Shown here in pieces: positions 7,845-13,201 of a stretch of DNA of 13,201 bases. The notes below the pieces were generated by a model, which was not told where the DNA came from, ran no database searches, and saw only the letters and a program-made list of their open reading frames with translations. Position 1 is the first letter of the stretch. Each line of letters begins with the position of its first letter. The stretch lies in assembly GCA_026710565.1 (NCBI GenBank), contig JAPOQV010000200.1, positions 1-13,201 on the forward strand, given 5' to 3'. The translations under genes and the position numbers were made by a program. The stretch is from Spirochaetaceae bacterium. Lineage in GTDB: Bacteria; Spirochaetota; Spirochaetia; SZUA-6; Bin103.

Positions 7845-8939
7845 GTGGACATTTGGAGTCTACCACGCCCGTCTGTGTTCCTGGACCGCATGGAGGAAGC
7901 TATCAGGGAAGGCTCGAATGTAGTGGCTCGTTTCCCGGGATCCGTTCCCACCGGATTTGAACGCCGACTACGTGAGCGTCTGCATTCGCTTCTCGAGTGG
8001 AACGTCATAGTAGCGCCGCGATCTCTAAGTGATCCCGTAACGTGCCTCCGCGAGCATATCTGTCCAGATCTCAGCGCTCTGAAGGCTCGGAGCATGGCTG
8101 ATCTAGCATATGCAGAAGAGTTTCAGGGCAGGCTCATATGGATCGAATGTATCGACCGTTCGGAGTGGAACCGATGGGCTTCTGCCTGCGCGGCGTACTC
8201 GAACGCCTGCCGGAACGTCGACCTTGTGTACAGGACCGTCTTTGTCGTCGTGCTCGAGGGTGACTTGGTTGCTGAGGGGTGTCCGGAGGAAGTAGCACTT
8301 GTACGTCAGGACTTTCGAAACGTCCTGACTGAGCTAGAACTGTTCATATACGCACTGTGGAAGACGTCCGATACCGCCCGGCCCGAACATCGAGCGCTTC
8401 TCGCACACACCGTATCCCAAGTTGCACAGTGGGATTGCTCCCTCGCCGACGACCTTCTCTCGCTACCTATAGACCAAGTCTTGGCACCCGCTGACGCGTT
8501 AGCGCGGTACGCAGGAGCCCGCGGATGGACTCCTGATACCCCCAGAAGTTGGGAGTACGGGACGCTCGACGGCCCCGCCGATCGACCCATCCTACATTCG
8601 GCAGTCCTATCGGTAGCGGGTGACTCCGCGACACTGCGCAGAAGAATTTGGGCGGCTCAGGCTGCGGTTCTGTTACCTTGTGTGGGGGAAAGACGTGTCG
8701 GACTAATTCCACGGTGTCGCCCGTATCTGAAACTTCCTGTAGAAACGGATGACGGGAAGCTCATCACCGACCCTTTCGACTTAGAGGTTGGCCAGCTAAC
8801 ATGGTGTCTCGACCGTAGCACTCCATCCGGGATAAGAAAGCAGTTACGATTCCTACGTGACGTCCGTAACAAGCTCGCACATTTGGAGCCTATTGACGCT
8901 TTGCAAGCCCTTAGTTCGGTTCTGTTTTTCGACAACTGA
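7845..8939 (+). CDS. HEPN-motif protein with degenerate NTPase-like N-terminus (364 aa), putative effector
   Basis: I do not recognise a named family. The C-terminus carries LRDVRNKLAHLEP: R341-N342-x3-H346 fits the R-N-x3-H (Rx4H) active-site motif of HEPN RNases and sits at the end of a predicted helix, as in that fold. The N-terminal ~250 residues look like a P-loop NTPase that has lost catalysis. After an amphipathic helix and the strand SNVVARF comes FPGSVPTGF (30-38) where a Walker A would be. LIWIECID (97-104) resembles a Walker B strand (E101, D104), and TVFVVVLEGD resembles the sensor strand. There is no membrane segment. The gene starts 25 nt after the giant NTPase and shares its base composition, so the two probably form one transcription unit. 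Working model: an RNA-cleaving or toxin-like partner controlled by the NTPase. HEPN rests on one motif and its position, so non-catalytic HEPN or chance remain possible. Confidence 0.72.
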   Translation: MDIWSLPRPSVFLDRMEEAIREGSNVVARFPGSVPTGFERRLRERLHSLLEWNVIVAPRSLSDPVTCLREHICPDLSALKARSMADLAYAEEFQGRLIWIECIDRSEWNRWASACAAYSNACRNVDLVYRTVFVVVLEGDLVAEGCPEEVALVRQDFRNVLTELELFIYALWKTSDTARPEHRALLAHTVSQVAQWDCSLADDLLSLPIDQVLAPADALARYAGARGWTPDTPRSWEYGTLDGPADRPILHSAVLSVAGDSATLRRRIWAAQAAVLLPCVGERRVGLIPRCRPYLKLPVETDDGKLITDPFDLEVGQLTWCLDRSTPSGIRKQLRFLRDVRNKLAHLEPIDALQALSSVLFFDN

Positions 8940-8958
8940 AGTGCGATGCACTCCTTTT
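8940..8958 (+). terminator. Weak terminator-like hairpin after the cassette
   Basis: AGTGC (8940-8944), a 3-nt loop and GCACT (8948-8952) can pair, followed by CC and four T. It lies 1 nt after the stop of the HEPN-motif gene. The 5-bp stem and short T tract make it a weak intrinsic terminator at best. The rest of the 168-nt gap to 9108 shows nothing I can name. Confidence 0.3.
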
Positions 8959-9627
8959 GAGCGGATCTGGAACGGGAATAGCAATGGACAAGACTTCGAG
9001 GCACAAAGAGTAGTCATCAGCTTCATTCACGACGATCAGTACAAGGCGATCAGTAATTCTGAAAGACTGGTTCGTTGCCATTCGGGAACGGGGCTTGGTA
9101 GAGAGCGATGACGCGGAATGAGTTGACCGACCGCCTGAGCACGTACGAGTGGTCGAATGTCGAGTTCAAGGAGGCATGGAACGCAGCGCCCAAGAATGCG
9201 TACGAGACGGTTTCCGCGTTTGCCAACACCGCCGGCGGCTGGCTGATGTTTAGTGTCCGCGACCGCAACGGATCGCTCGAAATCGTCGGCGTCACGGAGT
9301 CGCCCCGGAGCGAGAAGCCAGTCTACCTCGACAACGACATCCGGCGCTCATTCATCCGGCGCGGCGCCGGCCACGAGCGTTGTACTCCGGCGGAGATCGA
9401 GCGGTTTCTGCGAGATGCCTCCGCAGACCGCTACGATGGCGAGACGCTGTCCGGGCTAGACGCCGAGGAGTTCTTCGACCCGGAGTCCGTGCGGTGCTAC
9501 CGGCGCGTGCTCGACGAACGCAGCCCCGGCAGGCACGAGGGGCTGTCGGACGTGGAGTTCCTGAACGAATGGGGCTTCGTCGTGGAGCAGGGCGATCGCC
9601 TGGCGCTCACACGCGCGGCGACCCTCG

Positions 9628-9633
9628 TTTTTT
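9628..9633 (+). other. T6 homopolymer at the AlbA_2 gene frameshift
   Basis: Codons read GTT TTT TGG in the first frame. Deleting one T gives GTT TTT GGT and restores the second half of the protein. The change needed is +1 on the ribosome (or a one-base loss in the RNA), not the common -1. Confidence 0.75.
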
Positions 9634-10458
9634 GGTCGCGCGCGCCACGTACGCCGGATACTGCCGAGACCGGTCGTCGATTGCCAGTTCATCGACTCTC
9701 CGTTCCACTCGTGGTCGACCGACCGGCGATGGTACGATCGAATCGTAGTCGAGGAGAATCTCGTCCAGGCGTGGCTGACGCTGTCCGAGCGCTATGCGAA
9801 ACACGCCGAACACCCGTTTGGCGTGGACGCGGCAACGCTCCGGCGGGATGACGATCCCCCCGACTACGTCTCGTTCGGCGAAGCGGCCATCAACCTGCTT
9901 ATCCGTCAGGACTACGGCGATCACGGCCGCAAGGCGTCGATCAGGGTCTTCCGCGATCGGACGGTGTTCTGGAATCCAGGCGACTCCTTCGCCGCCACCG
10001 ATGAGCTTCTGGACCCCACCGAGAAGGAGGTGCGCAACCCGGCGATCGTCGCCGCGTTCCGCCGGATCGGACTGAGCGAGCAGGCGGGGACCGGCGTACG
10101 CGCGATCTTTCAGGGCTGGCAGCGGCTTGGCGACGTTCCCCCGGTGATCGAGGACGACAAGGCGAAGAAGACATTCGGGCTTCTTCTGTTACGCGAGGAG
10201 CTGGTCAGCAGAGAGCAGCGGCTGCTGCAGCCGCAGCTCGGCGTGAAGCTCGGCGAGCCGCAGGCACGGCTCTTCGCCTTCGCGTGTCGCCGGCGCGGAG
10301 CCTCGCTCGCGGACGCGAATGCGGTGACGGGCCATTCGGGGCCGGAGGCTCGGAAGGTGCGGGACGCACTTACCGTGCAAGGACTCCTGGAGCCGTCGGG
10401 AGATACAGGCCGGTACGGCCTTACCGAACACATCAAGGGTAGCGTCGACGCTGCACAG

Positions 10459-10483
10459 CTTGGTCAGTCGACGAGTGACCAAG
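10459..10483 (+). repeat. Inverted repeat, TTGGTCA/TGACCAA family, copy 1
   Basis: CTTGGTCA (10459-10466) and TGACCAAG (10476-10483) form perfect 8-nt arms around a 9-nt spacer. It lies inside the coding linker of the AlbA_2 gene. Its left arm is read in a different frame from copies 2 and 3, so the resemblance is at the DNA level. Confidence 0.7.
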
Positions 10484-10503
10484 TCCGAGAGAGGGCCGAG
10501 GGC

Positions 10504-10518
10504 TTGGTCAGTGACCAA
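10504..10518 (+). repeat. Palindrome TTGGTCA-G-TGACCAA, copy 2
   Basis: This is a perfect 15-nt palindrome with one central base, in the AlbA_2 coding linker (read LVSDQ). It is the compact form of the repeat. Confidence 0.75.
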
Positions 10519-10539
10519 CCCGGCAGACCTGACGCCCAC

Positions 10540-10562
10540 TTGGTCACTCCCGCGCTGACCAA
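10540..10562 (+). repeat. Inverted repeat, TTGGTCA/TGACCAA family, copy 3
   Basis: TTGGTCA (10540-10546) and TGACCAA (10556-10562) are separated by 9 nt, the same spacing as copy 1. The repeat lies just before the C-terminal winged-helix part of the AlbA_2 gene. Confidence 0.7.
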
Positions 10563-10838
10563 CCTGACCGACGATCAGCGCGCGATTCTCACGCTGTGCG
10601 AAGTACCGCGCAAGCAAGCCGACCTCATGCGGGAGACCGGGCTCTCGCACCGTACGTTCTTTCGGCGTAAGCGGTTGGACCCTTTGCTTCGCGCCGGTCT
10701 GATCCGCATGACCCGCCCGGACGAGCCGAACCACCCGGACCAGGCGTACGTGGTGACCGAGGCAGGTCTCGCATTCCTGCACGAAGGGCGAACCGACGTC
10801 GGCCGCGAGGGAGATCCATGAGCCGCGGCTGCCACGTG

Positions 10839-10880
10839 CCGGGGTTGGTCACTGATCATCCGGGGTTGGTCACTGAGCAA
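10839..10880 (+). repeat. Tandem 21-bp direct repeat containing GGTTGGTCACTGA
   Basis: Two adjacent units (10839-10859 and 10860-10880) share 19 of 21 bases, each starting CCGGGGTTGGTCACTGA. They lie 18 nt after the AlbA_2 stop and about 77 nt before the methyltransferase start. A related AACCTGGTCACTG follows at 10898-10910. The 21-bp period puts successive cores on the same face of the helix, as expected for protein-binding sites. Confidence 0.75.
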
Positions 10881-10943
10881 TCCCACTGCCGTGCGCCAAC
10901 CTGGTCACTGTCTGCCCCTGACTCGGTCACGGTACGACTCCCC

Positions 10944-10948
10944 GGAGG
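10944..10948 (+). promoter_or_regulatory. Ribosome binding site for the methyltransferase remnant
   Basis: GGAGG at 10944-10948 is 8 nt before ATG 10957. It supports 10957 as the original start, even though the downstream frame is now broken near 11033. An ATG at 10953 stops after three codons. Confidence 0.55.
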
Positions 10949-10956
10949 CAATATGG

Positions 10957-11967
10957 ATGGCTGAGCAAGAAGACCGCTCGCAGGAGAAGCTCTTCCGGAC
11001 CGAACCAGTTCCCGGCAGGCCGGCAGCGGAAGACTGTTCGACGAACGTCCGGTCACGCCGGAGCCGGTGGAGTGCCTTGGCATGACGTTCGAGTCGGAAG
11101 ACGCACGGCGCACATACTTCCTCGACCGCCTGAAGGAGAAGCTCGCGGATCTGCGGAAGCGCTCCGACTTCCCGGTCGGAGAGGACGACGACATCTTGCG
11201 CCTGTCCGACCCACCCTGGTACACCGCCTGCCCCAACCCGTTCCTGGCCGAGTTCGTCGGACACCATGGCCGTCCGTACGACCCGGACGAGCCGTACCAC
11301 CGCGAACCGTTCGCCGTGGACGTGAGCGAAGGCAAGACCGACCCGCTGTACCGGGCGCACGTGTACCACACCAAGGTGCCGCACCGGGCGATCGTGCCCT
11401 CGATCCTGCACTACACCAGGCCGGGGGACATCAGCCTTGATGGCTTCTGCGGCACCGGCATGACCGGGGTGGCGGCGAAGTGGTGCGAACCCCCGCCGCG
11501 GTCGTACCGCTCCGAGATCGAGACACGGTGGCAGGAGCAGGGCCGGCTGGCGCCCGAGTGGGGTCCCCGCCATACGATCCTGGGCGATCTGTCACCCGCC
11601 GCCACCTTCATCGCCACCAACTACACGACGCCCTTCGACGTCGATGCCTTCGACCGGGCCGGCCGGCGCCTGCTCGACGACTTGGAAGCGGACATCGGCT
11701 GGATGTACGACACGCTCCATACCGACGACGGGACCGGGGGGCGGATCGACTACACCGTATGGAGCGAGGTGTTCTCCTGCCCGGAGTGTGCGGGCGAGGT
11801 CATGTTCCTTCAGGAGGCGCTCGACCGGGAGAGCACGCGCACCCGTGATCGGTTCCCCTGGTCCGCACTGCTCGGTCGTATTGTCGAACCAACCCCGCCG
11901 GCCCCTCAGGGAGGTTGGTCACTCCGTGAGTGACCAACCTGGAGCGGAGCGCCGGCCGGCTGCGTGA
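10957..11967 (+). pseudogene. DNA methyltransferase (DUF1156-like, zinc-ribbon type), frameshifted and truncated remnant
   Basis: The original start is probably ATG 10957 (MAEQEDRSQEKLF). One base has been lost near 11033 (GACTGTTCGAC, where GACCTGTTCGAC would continue the frame). The main frame then runs PEPVECLGMTFES, DPPWYTACPNPF, REPFAVDVSEGK, YHTKVPHRAI and DGFCGTGMTG (from 11439), the S-adenosylmethionine-binding motif I of large site-specific DNA methyltransferases. A zinc ribbon begins with CPEC (11778-11789). Its second half, CPHC, appears only if one G at 11860-11861 is removed. The frames end at 11931-11933 or 11967, long before the catalytic motif and target-recognition region expected in proteins of about 900-1000 residues. 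The product would be inactive. The truncation point coincides with a perfect inverted repeat. In its intact form it probably belonged to a restriction, BREX-like or other modification-based system with the AlbA_2 regulator. Confidence 0.8.
11912..11940 (+). repeat. Perfect 13-bp inverted repeat at the methyltransferase truncation point
   Basis: AGGTTGGTCACTC (11912-11924) and GAGTGACCAACCT (11928-11940) are exact reverse complements with a 3-nt CGT loop. This is the longest copy of the TTGGTCA family. No T tract follows, so it is not an intrinsic terminator. Confidence 0.85.
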
Positions 11968-12058
11968 GGTGCTGACTCAAGGCCGATCTGGTGACCGTCG
12001 TCCCTGGGCCGGTAACCTGAAGGGCGAGAACTGACGATGATGTACCGCGACTTGGTCC

Positions 12059-12063
12059 AGGAG
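12059..12063 (+). promoter_or_regulatory. Ribosome binding site for the AAA-ATPase_like gene
   Basis: AGGAG at 12059-12063 is 9 nt before ATG 12073, supporting that start. Confidence 0.5.
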
Positions 12064-12072
12064 TAGCGCCGT

Positions 12073-13201
12073 ATGAAACGCAAGCTGCCGCTCGGCATCC
12101 GGACCTTCCGGCGGATGCGAGAAGAGAACCGCTACTACGTGGACAAGACCGCCTTCTGCTGGCGCCTGGTGGAGGAGGGCGACCGCTACTTTCTCTCGCG
12201 GCCGCGGCGGTTCGGCAAGAGCCTGCTCGTGGACACTCTGAAAGAGCTGTTCGAGGGCAACGAGCCGCTGTTCCGGGGCCTGTACGTGCACGACAAGTGG
12301 AAGTGGTCGGTGCGCTACCCGGTCGTGCGGCTGAGCTTCGGCAGCGGGACCTTCCGCAAGCCTGACCTCGTGGAGGAAGCGGCGGCGGCCCAGCTCGAAG
12401 AAATCGCGGCGCGGGCCGGCGTCGCGAACCCCGGCGGCAGAGCCCCGGTGCGTTTTCGCCGCCTGCTGGAGGCGCTGTGCGATCAGGCCGGGCAAGCGGG
12501 TCGTGGTCCTCGTCGACGAGTACGACAAGCCGATCCTGGACGCGATGAAGACGCCGGAGACCGCCGAGGCCAACCGCGACGACCTGCGCGGGCTGTACGC
12601 GACCATCAAGGACGCCGACGCCTACGTCAGGTTCGCGTTCCTCACCGGGGTGAGCCTGTTCTCCGACCTCAACAACCTCACCGATCTGACGCTGGACCGC
12701 CGCTACGCGAACATCTGCGGGTACACCGACGCCGACCTCGACACGGTGTTCGCGCCGGAGCTGACCGGACTCGATCGCGAAGAGATCCGCCGCTGGTACA
12801 ACGGCTACAACTGGCGAGGCGACGAGAACGTATACAACCCGTTCGACGTGTTGCTGCTGTTCAGCAAGCCGGAGTTCGGCCCGTACTGGTTCGAAACCGG
12901 CACGCCGACGTTCCTGATCGAGACGCTGCTGCGGCGGCAGGTGGACATCCCCTCCCTGGACGGCTTGCGGAGCGACGACGCCTTGCTGTCGAGGTTCGAC
13001 GTGCGTGACATGGAGCCTAAGGCGCTGCTGTTCCAGACCGGCTACCTGACGATCCGCGGCGAGGAGCGCGCGTTCGACGGCACGCCTCTCTATCGCCTGG
13101 GGTACCCGAACCACGAGGTGCGCCGCAGTCTGAGCGCGAGCCTCCTGGCGGTGCGCTTCGCCGGCGACGTGTTCCTGTTCGAGTTCAAGGTCGTGGAGCA
13201 G
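12073..13201 (+). pseudogene. AAA-ATPase_like / PD-(D/E)XK nuclease-family protein, frameshifted, internally deleted, cut by window edge
   Basis: The N-terminus matches the AAA-ATPase_like family: PLGIRTFRRMREE, YYVDKT, then Walker A RPRRFGKS (residues 43-50, K49). Near 12487-12493 one extra base in GCCGGGCAAG breaks the frame. The homologous sequence continues one frame over with RVVVLVDEYDKPIL (Walker B), FAFLTGVSLFSDLNNLTDLT, RRWYNGYNW and YNPFDVLL, and stays open to the right edge. The unshifted frame stops at about 13008. Near 13145, SLSASLL runs straight into AVRFAGDVFLFEFKV. In relatives I recall, these blocks are separated by some 80-100 residues, so an in-frame deletion has probably removed the first part of the nuclease-like domain. 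These proteins are abundant multicopy ATPases of unclear function in many bacteria. The copy is very likely a pseudogene; the end lies outside the window. Confidence 0.8.

Larger units (their letters stand above)
1729..8939. other. Composition-distinct two-gene cassette (putative horizontally acquired conflict island)
   Basis: From just after the PLP-enzyme stop to about 8939 the DNA changes character. Third codon positions are mixed, AT-containing codons are frequent, and long GC-only stretches vanish. Both flanks are uniformly GC-rich. The segment contains exactly two intact genes, a giant NTPase and a HEPN-motif protein, in the same direction with a 25-nt gap. I see no integrase, tRNA gene or clear terminal direct repeats, so the mode of insertion is unknown. 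The composition claim is a visual judgement; a sliding GC and codon-usage plot would settle it. Confidence 0.6.
9108..10821 (+). pseudogene. AlbA_2/Schlafen-type ATP-binding transcriptional regulator, split by a 1-nt frameshift
   Basis: The N-terminal half (9108 to about 9632) has the AlbA_2 signature: VEFKEAW (E19, K21) followed by SAFANTAGG. Past the T6 run at 9628-9633 the homologous frame shifts by one. It continues as GRARHVRRILPRPVVD, then IVVEENL, then FGEAAINLLIRQDYGDHG and FWNPGDSF, the usual HATPase_c_4-like second half. Removing one T joins the halves into about 570 residues. The C-terminus ends in a winged-helix-like part (DLMRETGLSHRTFFRRK, then LRAGLIRM). Without correction the first frame stops at 9849-9851. 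Members of this family are cytoplasmic regulators often found beside restriction or defence genes. A linker before the last domain is encoded by TTGGTCA/TGACCAA palindromes. Start ATG 9108 is preceded by a weak GAGAG only 2 nt away. It could be a pseudogene, a sequence error, or a product rescued by slippage on T6. Confidence 0.8.

Noticed and set aside
8857..9111. Plus-strand open frame of 84 codons across the gap after the cassette
   Set aside because: It overlaps the 3' end of the HEPN-motif gene, has no RBS, and its translation shows no motif. Treated as chance.
9627..9635. Programmed -1 frameshift site
   Set aside because: The change needed is +1 (or -2), not -1, so the classical slippery heptamer mechanism would give the wrong frame.
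10459..10562. CRISPR array
   Set aside because: The repeats are short palindromes with unequal spacing, partly inside coding sequence, with no spacers of constant length and no cas genes.
10189..10782. Minus-strand open frame of 197 codons
   Set aside because: It is antisense to the conserved second half of the AlbA_2 gene; no independent support.
11912..11940. Rho-independent terminator
   Set aside because: The stem is strong but no T tract follows, and it belongs to a repeat family found in coding DNA.
11906..13114. Long minus-strand open frame of 402 codons
   Set aside because: It runs opposite the AAA-ATPase_like gene, whose Walker A and Walker B are clear on the plus strand; the open frame is a by-product of high GC.

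Overview
The window looks like a piece of accessory chromosome from a high-GC bacterium. The flanking genes are GC-rich at nearly every third codon position, and TTG and GTG starts are in use. Phylum cannot be decided from the sequence. The central part (about 1.73-8.94 kb) is visibly less GC-rich and uses mixed codons, so it reads as a horizontally acquired cassette. This is judged by eye, not computed.

Layout, all on the + strand. (1) 2-1728: the 3' end of a thiamine-diphosphate enzyme gene (acetolactate-synthase-like), overlapping by 4 nt a SelA/D-glucosaminate-6-phosphate ammonia-lyase-like PLP enzyme. This is ordinary metabolic DNA. (2) 1754-8939: a compact two-gene cassette. The first gene encodes a 2021-residue STAND/AAA-type NTPase with a clear Walker A and Walker B, a winged-helix region, a second NTPase-like module that has lost its P-loop, coiled coils and a long Pro/Thr linker. 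The second gene encodes a 364-residue protein with a degenerate NTPase-like N-terminus and a C-terminal RNxxxH motif typical of HEPN RNases. (3) 9108-13201: three accessory genes, all damaged. They are an AlbA_2/Schlafen-type ATP-binding regulator with a 1-nt frameshift in a T6 run, a truncated DNA methyltransferase with two frameshifts, and an AAA-ATPase_like/PD-(D/E)XK protein with a frameshift and an apparent internal deletion.

The most interesting candidate is the intact NTPase plus HEPN pair. Its architecture (large STAND sensor, small putative RNase partner, foreign composition, next to a decayed DNA methyltransferase and an AlbA_2 gene) fits a biological-conflict or anti-phage system. 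I cannot match it to a named system. The second signal is a family of short palindromic repeats built on TTGGTCA/TGACCAA. They cluster in the 3' part of the AlbA_2 gene, just upstream of the methyltransferase, and exactly where the methyltransferase is truncated. They may be operator sites or recombination scars.

No tRNA, rRNA, CRISPR array, transposase or integrase gene was seen. No gap longer than 300 bases lacks a gene or gene remnant.
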